NCBI GenBank assembly: GCA_963849885.1
Contig: CAWKIV010000027.1
Coordinates: 55,809-119,808 of the forward strand
Length of the DNA: 64,000 nt
Reading direction: 5' to 3'
Source of the DNA: CADCTP01 sp963849885
GTDB taxonomy: Bacteria > Actinomycetota > Actinomycetes > Mycobacteriales > CADCTP01
Part shown: in pieces, positions 27,088 through 35,264 of the stretch
Layout: the number at the start of each line of letters is the position of its first letter
How positions within the stretch are numbered: the stretch's first letter is position 1
Translations under genes and position numbers: made by a program
Notes under the pieces: generated by a model
Told to the model about the DNA's origin: nothing
Databases searched by the model: none
What the model saw: the letters and a program-made list of their open reading frames with translations, nothing else

Positions 27088-27183
27088 CAGTGCCGGCGGC
27101 GGTCAGTGCCGGCGGCGGTCAGTGCCGGCGGCGGTCAGTGCCGGCGGCGGTCAGTGCCGGCGGCGGTCAGTGCCGGCGGCGGA
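27088..27183. repeat. 16-bp tandem repeat, six copies, covering the sepH stop
   Basis: CAGTGCCGGCGGCGGT is repeated six times at 16-base spacing (27088, 27104, 27120, 27136, 27152, 27168), and degenerate versions extend left to about 27015. The TGA stop of sepH (27167-27169) lies at the junction of the last units, and each copy carries a TGA on the minus strand. Because 16 is not a multiple of three, gain or loss of units inside the gene would change its end. It forms the sepH 3' untranslated region, upstream of the exporter operon. Confidence 0.88.
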
Positions 27184-28600
27184 CGCCGAGCAGGATGTCG
27201 TCCCAGGACGGTACGGACGCGCGGCGGGCGCGCTCCTCGTCCGTCTCGGCGCGCAGGTCGGACTCGCCGCCGGCGGCGATGCGGCGCGGCGGGGCCTCGT
27301 CGCCCGCGTCCGCGGGCGCAGCCGCCCGGCGCCGGCTCCGCCCGCCGGTCGGCGCGCTCCGCGACTCGGTGCGCTCCGCGGTGCCGGCGCTGCCCGTCCG
27401 GTCGGCCTCGCCCGCGGTCCGCTCGCTCCCGCTCGCCGTGCCCGTGCCGGCCGACCCCGAGCTGGTCGACGCCGTGCCGGCCGAGGCCGCGCTGGTCGAC
27501 CCCGTGCCGGCCGAGGCCGAGCTGGTCGACGCCGTGCCGGCGATGCGCGTCCGGTCGGCCCCGCCCGTGATCCGCTCGCTCCCGCTCGCCGTGCCGGCGT
27601 CGGCCGACCCCGAGCTGGTGCTCACGCCGGCGGTGTGCGTCCGGTCGTCGCCGACGGTCGCGCTCCGGTCCGCGCCCGCCGTCGGGCCGGCTCCGGCTCC
27701 ACCCGCGCCCGCGCTCAGGCCGGCTCCGCCTCCACCCGCGCCCGCGCCGCCGCCCGCGCCGCCGCCCGGGTCGGTGCCGGCCGTGCTCCCGGCGCCCTCC
27801 GGCCCGGGAGCGCTCTCCCGACCGGCCGGACCGGTCGCCCGCCCGAGGGACGTCCGCCGGCCGGCGTCGGCACCGGAGAGGGTGCCGGGGGAGCGGCCGG
27901 CCCGCGCCTCGACCCCGCGGGCCGGCCGGTCGCCCGGGGACGGGCGGCCCGTGCCGGCCGGGTGCGCGGAGGCGCCACCCGGCCGTCCGGACACCCGCGC
28001 CGCGACCGCCAGCGGCGTCACCGCCGTGATCGTCCGCGCGTGGAACTCCTCCGCGCTCAGCTGCTCGGCGGCCGGGTCGTCCGGCTGCAGCGTGCGGGTG
28101 GCCAGCTGGAAGACCCAGCTGGCCGAGTGCTCGGCGGCGTGCCGCCAGCTCAGCCGGACGGTCCACTTCCCGTCCTCGCGCCGCCAGGCGTCCCAGCGCA
28201 GCGTGGCCGCGTCGGTGCCGCGGCCGACCAGCCGCTCCTCGACCAGCTGGGCCAGCGTCTCCGGGCGCTTGGCGTGCACCTGTGCCGTCCGGGCCTGGGC
28301 GACCACCCGCTCGCGCTCCTGCAGCATCGGGGAGGCGAAGCGCAGCACCCGGTCCAGCGGCATCCCGGACGACGCGGCGACCTCCTCGGCGGACTCGCCG
28401 GCCCGGACCCGGGCCTGGATCTCCCGCGGTCGCAGCGGGTTGTCCATCTCGATCTCGATCTGGCCGAGCCGGGTCAGGTCGCCGCGGCAGGCGGCCCGCA
28501 CCCGCTCGTCCAGCGGGAGCCGGAACGCGTCTCCGGTGGGGGTCTCCAGCAGGAGGCTGGCCCCGTCGTCGGCGACGCCGACGAGCCGCAGCTGTCGCAT
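27167..28600 (-). CDS. sepH: septation protein SepH (DUF3071)
   Basis: 477 residues. The N-terminus (MRQLRLVGVADDGASLLLET, then FRLPLDERVRAACRGDLTRL) and the helix-turn-helix-like PREIQARVRAGESAEEVAAS are the SepH/DUF3071 domain. SepH stimulates FtsZ assembly at division septa in Streptomyces and mycobacteria. After residue ~190 the protein is disordered, with Thr/Ser/Ala/Gly repeats (TASTSSASAGTGS-type) and a basic RRRH end. The ATG at 28600 is preceded by a purine-rich GGAGG stretch. The tail length may vary because of the coding repeats. Confidence 0.92.
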   Translation of the reverse strand: MRQLRLVGVADDGASLLLETPTGDAFRLPLDERVRAACRGDLTRLGQIEIEMDNPLRPREIQARVRAGESAEEVAASSGMPLDRVLRFASPMLQERERVVAQARTAQVHAKRPETLAQLVEERLVGRGTDAATLRWDAWRREDGKWTVRLSWRHAAEHSASWVFQLATRTLQPDDPAAEQLSAEEFHARTITAVTPLAVAARVSGRPGGASAHPAGTGRPSPGDRPARGVEARAGRSPGTLSGADAGRRTSLGRATGPAGRESAPGPEGAGSTAGTDPGGGAGGGAGAGGGGAGLSAGAGGAGAGPTAGADRSATVGDDRTHTAGVSTSSGSADAGTASGSERITGGADRTRIAGTASTSSASAGTGSTSAASAGTASTSSGSAGTGTASGSERTAGEADRTGSAGTAERTESRSAPTGGRSRRRAAAPADAGDEAPPRRIAAGGESDLRAETDEERARRASVPSWDDILLGVRRRH

Positions 28601-28711
28601 CCGCACCGCCTCCGCCCCGTCGACAAATCCCCGTGCGCCGAGGCTACGGGCGCCACCCGGCCACCTCCCGCACCGACACGCCCCCCTCGCCCACACCTAC
28701 CCAGGCAACCC

Positions 28712-28789
28712 GATCACCTTTGCGCGCTGGCTCGCCCGAAAGCGCCCCTGGTACGGCGTGTCGGGACGAGGACACGCGCAAACGTGATC
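28712..28789 (-). repeat. 78-bp palindrome-ended dispersed repeat, copy 2
   Basis: This is the reverse complement of the element at 22472-22549, of equal length (78 bases). On this strand it reads GATCACGTTTGCGCG...CGCGCAAAGGTGATC, with the same GTCCTCGTCCCGAC core; the two copies differ at scattered positions mainly in the central part. It lies between sepH and the end of a sigma-partner gene, in DNA without coding signal (28601-28801). Confidence 0.85.
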
Positions 28790-28801
28790 GCCGCCCGCCG
28801 G

Positions 28802-29902
28802 TCAGGGCACGATGGCGCCGGGCGGCGGCACGCCGCGGGCCAGCATGAGATCGATGATCTGGCCGGTGCCGGCGGCGGGCGGGGTCGACCGGCGGACCGT
28901 GCGGCCGGTGCCGGCGTCGAGGACGACGATCGCGCTCGGACCGGAGGCGGGCGCCTCGACCCGGACCAGGTTCCGCTCGTCGTACCACTGCTCGGGGCCG
29001 GTGGCGATCGCCGCGGTCGTGCCGCTCCCCAGCTCCAGGAGCCGGGTCTGGTTGCGCCGGCGGTCCGTCCCCCTGGGCTCGAAGGTCACCAGCAGGGCCC
29101 GCGTGCCCTCCGGCGACAGCCGGACGAGGTCGGCGACGGCCGGCAGCGGGTAGCGCCGGGTCGGCCGTCCGGCCCCGTCGAGCAGGATCAGCTCGCCGGG
29201 CGCCGGGCGGTCGGCCAGCGGCGCCCAGCGCCAGGCGACGAAGCCGTGCCCACCCGGTCCCCAGGTCACTGCGTGGCCGCCGGAGCGCATCTCGTCCAGC
29301 CGGAGCGGAGCTCGAGTGACCTTCCGGGTGCCCGCGTCGAGCACCCTCGCCTCGGTGGGCTGCTCGACCATGTCGGTGGAGAGCAGCCGGGTGCCGTCCG
29401 GCGACCAGGTCCATCGGCCCGCGGGGATGCTGCCGGCCGACCAGTCGGTCTCGGCGAGGCCGGCGGCGATCCGGTCGAGGTCGACGATCGCCATCCGTTG
29501 CGCCCCGGCCCTCCCCTGCGCCACGACGGCCCGGGTGCCGTCCGGCGACACGGACGCGATCATGGCGGTGCCCGGGTCCGGGACCGGCCGGTAGCCGCGG
29601 CGGCCGGCGTCGTAGAAGTAGTCCTGCGACGTCGTGACGCCGGACGCGGTGGGGGCGAGCGTCCGGTACCAGGAGACCCAGACCGCCGGGGTGGGCATGG
29701 CCGGCGGTGCGTCGGCGCGGCTCCGCAGCGTGGCCGGGACGAGGATCGCCGCGGCCGTCGCGAGCACCACCACGGCGGCGAGCGCGATGCCGTTCCGGCG
29801 GCGGTCGCGGCGGGCCCGGGCGAGCGCGCCCGAGGCCAGGTCGGCCGGCGGCGGCACGTCGCCCAGCTCGCGCAGCGCGGTCCGCAGACTCTGCTCGCTC
29901 AT
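28802..29902 (-). CDS. membrane partner of SigE-like sigma factor, with propeller-like external repeats
   Basis: 366 residues. A cytosolic N-terminus of ~45 residues (LRELGDVPPPADLASGAL) precedes one membrane helix (GIALAAVVVLATAAAILVPA). An external domain then contains repeated SPDGTRAVV, SPDGTRLLS and SPEGTRALL motifs typical of TolB/WD40-like propellers. The start overlaps the sigma gene stop (ATGA). An anti-sigma or sensor role is inferred from gene order and topology; a zinc-binding ZAS motif is absent. A paralogue lies at 30475-31593, and both end with PPGAIV. Confidence 0.8.
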   Translation of the reverse strand: MSEQSLRTALRELGDVPPPADLASGALARARRDRRRNGIALAAVVVLATAAAILVPATLRSRADAPPAMPTPAVWVSWYRTLAPTASGVTTSQDYFYDAGRRGYRPVPDPGTAMIASVSPDGTRAVVAQGRAGAQRMAIVDLDRIAAGLAETDWSAGSIPAGRWTWSPDGTRLLSTDMVEQPTEARVLDAGTRKVTRAPLRLDEMRSGGHAVTWGPGGHGFVAWRWAPLADRPAPGELILLDGAGRPTRRYPLPAVADLVRLSPEGTRALLVTFEPRGTDRRRNQTRLLELGSGTTAAIATGPEQWYDERNLVRVEAPASGPSAIVVLDAGTGRTVRRSTPPAAGTGQIIDLMLARGVPPPGAIVP

Positions 29903-30405
29903 CGCGGCACCTCCTCGGTCCACAGCGTCGGGCACTCGGCGCGGAGGCGGGACAGGGCGCGGGAGGCGGTGCTGCGCACGGTGCCGACCGACACGTCCAG
30001 CACGGTCGCGACGTCCCGCTCCGGCAGGTCCTCGACGTAGCGCAGCACCACCACCGCGCGCTGCCGCGGCGTCAGCCGGCCGAGCGCGGCCGCGAGCGCC
30101 AGCCGAAGGTCCGTCGCCGCGGCGTGGTCACCGGGCGCGGCGGCGTCCGGCACGGCGCCGGCGAACTCCTGCCCGCGCGAGCGCCGCCGCCAGCGGCTCA
30201 CCTGCTCGTGGTAGAGCGCCCGCCGGACGTACGGCTCGGGCTCCAGCCGGATCCGCGACCACCGCCGGGCGACCTTGGCCAGCACGGTCTGCAGCAGGTC
30301 CTCGGCCGCCTCGCGCTGCCCGGTCAGCAGGTACGCCGACCGGAACAGCGCCGCCGACCGCGCGCCGACGAACTCCCGGAACTCCCGCTCGGCCTCGGCG
30401 TCCAT
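29899..30405 (-). CDS. SigE family RNA polymerase sigma factor
   Basis: 168 residues. Region 2 is FVGARSAALFRSAYLLTGQR with AAEDLLQTVLAKV, and region 4 is RLTPRQRAVVVLRYVEDLPE followed by the helix-turn-helix VLDVSVGTVRSTASRALSRL. The family (SigE/SigM-like ECF factors of actinomycetes) directs transcription of stress or envelope genes. It is cotranscribed with the membrane partner that follows. It is very similar to the second sigma gene at 31590-32097, which implies a tandem duplication of the two-gene cassette. Confidence 0.93.
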   Translation of the reverse strand: MDAEAEREFREFVGARSAALFRSAYLLTGQREAAEDLLQTVLAKVARRWSRIRLEPEPYVRRALYHEQVSRWRRRSRGQEFAGAVPDAAAPGDHAAATDLRLALAAALGRLTPRQRAVVVLRYVEDLPERDVATVLDVSVGTVRSTASRALSRLRAECPTLWTEEVPR

Positions 30406-30474
30406 CACACCGGGTAAGACGCGCAAGAGCGCCGGAACTATGTCAGCCGCTCGACCGGCTCCACGTCGGCCGGC

Positions 30475-31593
30475 TCAGAGCACGATCGCCCCGGGCGGCG
30501 CCGCCCCGCGCAGCGCCACCGGCCACACTCCGGTGAGCTCACCGTCGGTCGGGGCCAGCCGCTTCTCGGCCAGCACGCGTCCGGACCCGAGCTCGACCAC
30601 CCGGATGGAGCCTCCGGTCCGCACCACGTAGTGGCGGTCGTCCAGCCACCCGACCGCGTCGCCGTCGGACCGGCCGACCTCGGCTCCGGACGCCAGGGTC
30701 AGCACGCGGGTGGACCCGCCGTAGAAGACGTCGGAGGAGTGCACGGCGACCAGCCTCCCGTCCGGGGAGAACGGCTGGTCCGGCACGGTCGCCTTCCCGA
30801 TCCGGATCTGCGCGGTCGCGTTGCCGCGATCGTCGAACAGCACGAGGACGCCATCGTCGGGTGCCGCGGCCTCGCCCACGTCCATCGCCACGGCGAAGCC
30901 CTTCCCGCCCGGGCCGAAGACGACCTTCCCCATCCAGGCCAGGGGGTCCGTCTGCACCGACCTGAGCAGGACGACGCGGGACGCCATCGTCCGCGCGTCG
31001 AGCAGCAGCGCTCGGTGCTCGACCCGGTAGTCAGCGCCCCTCAGGGTTGCCGAGAAGACGACGTCGAGGAGCACGCGGCTGCCGTCCGGTGACCACACCG
31101 CCGAGACACTGGGGGACCCGCTGTCGAAGCTGTGGGCAATCCATCGCACCGCGGTCTCGTCGAGGACTCGGTCGGCAGCGACGATCCCCACCTTTCCGAC
31201 GTTCCAGGCCGTCACGACCACGAACCGGCCGTCAGGGGACGGGACCGCGGTGCGCCACGGCGTCGCGACGTACCGGCCGGAACGCCGGTCGTACACCCGG
31301 TAGTCGCCCAGGTTGGACCTCTCCACGATCCGGGGATGGGCGTAGGCGTACCCGGCGACGACCGAGCGCCCGGTGGGGGCGGCGGGCTCGACCGGGCCGG
31401 GGCGGAGGGCGATGACCGGTACGGCGATCGCGGCCGCGGCGACGGCCGCGACGCCGGCGACGAGGGCGGTGGCGCGGCGGCGGCGCCGGCGGCGGGCGCC
31501 GGTCAGCGCGGCTGCGGGGGCGAACTCCGGCGCGGGGACGTCGGCGACCTCGCGCAGGACTTCCCGCAGGCGGCGGTCCAGGTCGGTGCTCAT
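30475..31593 (-). CDS. membrane partner of SigE-like sigma factor (paralogue)
   Basis: 372 residues: a cytosolic N-terminus (LREVLREVADVPAPEFAP), a basic RRRRRRR stretch, one membrane helix (LVAGVAAVAAAAIAVPVIAL) and an external domain with SPDGRFVVV, SPDGSRVLL and SPDGRLVAV repeats. It ends PPGAIVL, like the paralogue at 28802-29902. The start overlaps the upstream sigma stop. The external part is divergent from the paralogue, so the two cassettes probably sense different signals. Function as an anti-sigma factor is inferred. Confidence 0.8.
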   Translation of the reverse strand: MSTDLDRRLREVLREVADVPAPEFAPAAALTGARRRRRRRATALVAGVAAVAAAAIAVPVIALRPGPVEPAAPTGRSVVAGYAYAHPRIVERSNLGDYRVYDRRSGRYVATPWRTAVPSPDGRFVVVTAWNVGKVGIVAADRVLDETAVRWIAHSFDSGSPSVSAVWSPDGSRVLLDVVFSATLRGADYRVEHRALLLDARTMASRVVLLRSVQTDPLAWMGKVVFGPGGKGFAVAMDVGEAAAPDDGVLVLFDDRGNATAQIRIGKATVPDQPFSPDGRLVAVHSSDVFYGGSTRVLTLASGAEVGRSDGDAVGWLDDRHYVVRTGGSIRVVELGSGRVLAEKRLAPTDGELTGVWPVALRGAAPPGAIVL

Positions 31594-32097
31594 CGGGACG
31601 CCTCCTCGTGGACGAGCTCGGGGCACAGGACGCGGAGGCGGGCGAGCGCCCGGGAGGCCGTGCTGCGGACGGTCCCGACCGACAGGTCGAGCAACCGTGC
31701 GGTCTCGGCCTCGGGCAGGTCCTCGAAGTAGCGCAGCACGAGCACGGTCCGCTGCCGGCGGGTCAGTCGCCCGAGCGCGGCCACGAGCGACACGCGCAGG
31801 TCGGCGCCGGCGGCGTGGTCATCCCGCCCGGTCTCCGGCACCTGGTCGACCGGCGTCTCGCGGCGGAAGGACCGCAGTCGCCACCGGTCGACCTGCAGGT
31901 GGTAGAGCACGCGCCGGGCGTACGCCTCCGGCGAGCTGGCCGATCTTCCGCCACCGCTGCGCGACCCGCTCCAGGGTGGCCTGGACCAGGTCCTCGGCCT
32001 CGTGGCGGTCGCCCGTCAGCAGGTACGCGGTGCGGAACAGCGCAGCGGACCGGGCGGTCACGAACCGCCCGAACTCGGCCTCGGCCTCGGCGTCCAT
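31590..32097 (-). CDS. SigE family RNA polymerase sigma factor (frameshift)
   Basis: The N-terminus (FVTARSAALFRTAYLLTGDR, DLVQATLERVAQRWRKIG) reads from ATG 32097. The C-terminus (LYHLQVDRWRLRS, then RLTRRQRTVLVLRYFEDLPE and SVGTVRSTASRALARL) continues in another frame. The switch is needed near 31935, where the expected SPEAYARRVLYH is read as LAGGVRPAR. The upstream and downstream parts together give a normal ~168-residue sigma factor. Either a consensus indel or a recent inactivation explains this; the partner gene downstream is intact. Confidence 0.82.
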
Positions 32098-32129
32098 CCC
32101 CACCTCCTCGTCCCCCGGGAAGACGGGAA

Positions 32130-32157
32130 GGGCGGGTCGCCACGATGCGACCCGCCC
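32130..32157 (-). terminator. hairpin terminator after serC
   Basis: GGGCGGGTCGC and GCGACCCGCCC form an 11-base perfect stem around a CACGAT loop, 30 bases beyond the serC stop on the minus strand and before the sigma gene. There is no U-tract, as is common in this group. Confidence 0.65.
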
Positions 32158-32186
32158 CGGAGATCGCGCCGCTCTCCGGGCCCGAG

Positions 32187-33314
32187 CTAGGCCAGCCGCT
32201 CGACCACGTGGTCGACGCAGGCGGTCAGCGCCTCCACGTCGGCCGGCTCCACGGCCGGGAACATGCCGATCCGCAGCTGGTTGCGGCCGAGCTTCCGGTA
32301 CGGCTCGGTGTCCACGATGCCGTTGGCCCGCAGCACCTTGGCCACCGCCGCGGCGTCCACCGTGTCGGCGAAGTCGATCGTGCCGACCACCAGCGAGCGC
32401 AGCGCCGGGTCGGCCACGAACGGCGTCGCGTACGGCGACTTCTCCGCCCAGGTGTAGAGCCGGGACGACGAGTCGGAGGTGCGGGACACCGCCCACTCCA
32501 GCCCGCCGTTGCCGAGGATCCACTCGACCTGGTCGGCGAGCAGCCACAGCGTCGCGATCGCCGGCGTGTTGTACGTCTGGTCCTTGCCGGAGTTGTCCAC
32601 CGCGGTGGCCAGGTCCAGCGACGGCGGGATCCACCGGCCGGACGCGGCGATCGCGGCCACCCGCTCCAGCGCGGCGGGGGAGAAGAGCCCGATCCACAGC
32701 CCGCCGTCGGAGCCGAAGTTCTTCTGCGGGGCGAAGTAGTAGACGTCGGTCTCGGTCACCTCGACCGGCAGCCCGCCGGCGCCCGAGGTGGCGTCGACGA
32801 GCACCAGCGCGCCGTCGTCGGCGCCGGCCGGCCGGCGCACCGGTGCCATCACCCCGGTGGAGGTCTCGTTGTGCGGCCACGCGTACGCATCCACACCGGA
32901 CTCCGGCCGCACCGCCGGCGCGCTGCCCGGGTCGGCCGGCACCACCACCGGCGCGCCCAGGAACGGCGCCCCCGCGGTCACGTCCGCGAACTTCGAGGAG
33001 AACTCGCCGAAGACGAGGTGCTCGGACCGCTCCCGGACCAGCCCGTACGCCGCCGCGTCCCAGAAGGCGGTGGCGCCGCCGTTGCCGAGCACCACCTCGT
33101 ACCCCTCCGGCAGGCCGAAGAGCGCGGACAGCCCCTCCCGGACCCGCCGGACCAGGCCGCGCACCGGCGCCTGCCGGTGCGAGGTGCCCATCAGCTCGGC
33201 GCCGGCCCCGGCCAGCCCGGCCAGCGCCTCCGGCCGCACCTTGGACGGGCCGCAGCCGAAGCGGCCGTCGCGGGGCCTGAGCTCCTCGGGCAGGACGATC
33301 GAAGCGTTGGTCAC
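32187..33314 (-). CDS. serC: phosphoserine aminotransferase SerC
   Basis: 375 residues. A PLP-dependent enzyme converting 3-phosphohydroxypyruvate to phosphoserine, and also used in pyridoxal phosphate synthesis. The N-terminus has GRFGCGPSKVRPEAL and MGTSHRQAPV; the PLP lysine is in FAPQKNFGSDGG. The C-terminus (RKLGRNQLRIGMFPAVEPAD) fits the actinobacterial branch. It is divergent from nothing nearby; the citrate synthase gene lies upstream on the same strand after a 43-base gap. The enzyme is complete. Confidence 0.94.
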   Translation of the reverse strand: MTNASIVLPEELRPRDGRFGCGPSKVRPEALAGLAGAGAELMGTSHRQAPVRGLVRRVREGLSALFGLPEGYEVVLGNGGATAFWDAAAYGLVRERSEHLVFGEFSSKFADVTAGAPFLGAPVVVPADPGSAPAVRPESGVDAYAWPHNETSTGVMAPVRRPAGADDGALVLVDATSGAGGLPVEVTETDVYYFAPQKNFGSDGGLWIGLFSPAALERVAAIAASGRWIPPSLDLATAVDNSGKDQTYNTPAIATLWLLADQVEWILGNGGLEWAVSRTSDSSSRLYTWAEKSPYATPFVADPALRSLVVGTIDFADTVDAAAVAKVLRANGIVDTEPYRKLGRNQLRIGMFPAVEPADVEALTACVDHVVERLA

Positions 33315-33357
33315 CGCTCCAGTGTGGCAACCGGTCCCGGCCGGCCCGGTCCCACCC

Positions 33358-34492
33358 CTAGACCGCGGTGTCGATCCCGCCCTTGAACTGCGACGGCATC
33401 TCGGCGTAGCCGTCGACCTCCTCGGGCGAGCGGGACCCCGGGCCGACGTACCGGGCGGACGGCCGGATCAGCTTGTTCAGCCGCTTCTGCTCCATGATGT
33501 GCGCGCTCCACCCGGCCGTCCGGGCGCAGGTGAACATCGACGTGAACATGTGCGGCGGCACCTCGGCGAAGTCCAGCACCACCGCGGACCAGAACTCCAC
33601 GTTCGTCCGGAGTGGACGGTCCGGGTAGCGGGCGGTGAGCTCCTCGATGGCCGCCTTCTCCAGCGCCTCGGCCACCTCGACCCGGCGGGAGCCGAGCTCC
33701 TGCGCGGTCCGCCGCAGGGTGCGCGCCCGCGGATCCTCGGCCCGGTAGACCCGGTGGCCGAAGCCCATCAGCCGCTCCTTGCGGTCGAGCAGACCCTTGA
33801 CGTAGCCGACCGGGTCGCCGGACCGCTCGACGTCGTCGAGCATCTTCAGCACCCGGGACGGGGCGCCGCCGTGCAGCGGCCCGGACAGCGCGCCGATCGC
33901 GGCCGAGATCGCGGCCGCGCCGTCCGCGCCGGTGGACGCGACGATCCGGGCGGTGAAGGTGGAGGCGTTGAGCCCGTGCTCGGCCGCCGACACGAAGTAG
34001 GCGTCCACCGCCTTGACGTGCGTCCGGGTCCGGCTCGCCGCGCCAGCGGATCATGAACCGCTCGACGATGGTCTTGGCGGTGTCGATCTGCTTCTGCGGC
34101 ACCGCCGGCAGGCCGAGGCCGCGGGCGGACTGCGCGACGAACGACATCGCCGTCACCGAGATGCGGGCCAGGTCGTCCCGGGCCTGCGCGTCGTCGATGT
34201 CGGTGAACTGCTCCAGCCCCCAGTACGGCGCCATCATCGCGATCGCGCTCTGCACGTCGACCCGGATGTCGCCGGAGTGCACGGGGATCGGGAACGGCTC
34301 GGCCGGCGGCAGGCCCGGGTTGAACTTGCCGTCGACCAGCAGGCCCCACACGTTGCCGAAGGCGATCCTGCCGACGAGGTCCTCGATATCGACGCCGCGG
34401 TAGCGCAGCGCGCTGCCTTCCTTGTCCGGCTCGGCGATCTCGGTCTCGAAGGCGACGACGCCCTCCAGGCCCGGCTTGAAGTCCTCCGGCAT
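33358..34492 (-). CDS. citrate synthase (CitA/GltA2-like, second isoform), frameshifted
   Basis: Condenses oxaloacetate and acetyl-CoA to citrate. The N-terminal part (MPEDFKPGLEGVVAFETEIA, YRGVDIEDLVGR) reads from ATG 34492. The C-terminal part, with GPLHGGAPSRVL, MGFGHRVYRAEDPRA (catalytic His) and FTSMFTCARTAGWSAHI, continues in another frame. The switch is needed near 34018, where EPDPDARQGGG should read into HVKAVDAYFVSAAEHG. The joined protein is ~378 residues, normal for the short actinobacterial citrate synthase 2. A one-base consensus error is more likely than loss of such a gene, but this needs reads to decide. Confidence 0.87.
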
Positions 34493-34610
34493 GGGGTGTC
34501 TCCCAGCGTGTCGGGGTGATCAGGTCGTGTTGCCGTCATCTTGCCCACCCCGTGGTGTGCTGCGCGACACCGGTGGGCGACTCGTCGTGTCGCGAGGGCA
34601 GGATGGTCGG

Positions 34611-35264
34611 GTGCCCGATCCCGTCCCCGTGTCCGGCCTGCGCCGGTCGTACGCCCGGGGTCGGCTGGAGGAGGCCGATCTCGCCGCCGACTGGGTGACG
34701 CAGTTCACCCGGTGGTTCGGCGAGGCCGTGGCGTCCGGCCAGCTGACCGAGCCCAACGCGATGGTCGTCGCGACCGCCACCCCGGACGGGCGGCCGAGCC
34801 TGCGCACCGTGCTGCTGCGCGGGGTGGACGAGCGGGGCTTCGTCTTCTACACCAACTACGAGTCCCGCAAGGGCCGCGAGCTGACCGTCAACCCGACGGT
34901 CGCGCTGCTCTTCTCCTGGGTGCCGCTGGAGCGGCAGGTGGTGGTGACCGGCACCGTGGCCCGGGTGCCGCGGGCGGAGACCGAGGCCTACTTCGCCACC
35001 CGGCCGCGGGAGAGCCGGCTCGCGGCCTGGGCCAGCCCGCAGTCCGCGGTCATCCCGTCCCGCGCGGTGCTCGACGACGCGCTCGGCGAGCTGCACGCCC
35101 GCTGGCCGGACGGCACCGAGATCCCGCCGCCGGGGCACTGGGGCGGGCTGCGGGTGACACCGGACACAGTGGAGTTCTGGCAGGGCCGGCCGGCCCGGCT
35201 GCACGACCGGCTCCGCTATCGCCGGGACGGCGACGGCTGGGTCGTCGAGCGGCTCGCCCCGTGA
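34611..35264 (+). CDS. pdxH: pyridoxamine 5'-phosphate oxidase PdxH
   Basis: 217 residues. FMN-dependent oxidation of pyridoxine/pyridoxamine phosphate to PLP. The substrate- and FMN-binding motifs are present: MVVATATPDGRPSLRTVLLR, FYTNYESRKGREL, SRLAAWASPQSAVI, GGLRVTPDTVEFWQGRPARL and the C-terminal W-x-x-x-R-L-A-P. GTG 34611 is preceded by CAGGAT and six bases, a possible leaderless start. It is divergent from the citrate synthase gene across 118 bases and shares a GTGA overlap with the MFS gene downstream. PdxH fits functionally with nearby serC. Confidence 0.95.
   Translation: MPDPVPVSGLRRSYARGRLEEADLAADWVTQFTRWFGEAVASGQLTEPNAMVVATATPDGRPSLRTVLLRGVDERGFVFYTNYESRKGRELTVNPTVALLFSWVPLERQVVVTGTVARVPRAETEAYFATRPRESRLAAWASPQSAVIPSRAVLDDALGELHARWPDGTEIPPPGHWGGLRVTPDTVEFWQGRPARLHDRLRYRRDGDGWVVERLAP

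Noticed and set aside
27088..27183. CRISPR-like array
   Set aside because: The 16-base units abut without spacers, so this is a simple tandem repeat.
28802..29902. Zinc-binding anti-sigma factor (ZAS) assignment
   Set aside because: The H-x3-C-x2-C motif is absent; only the gene order and topology suggest an anti-sigma role.
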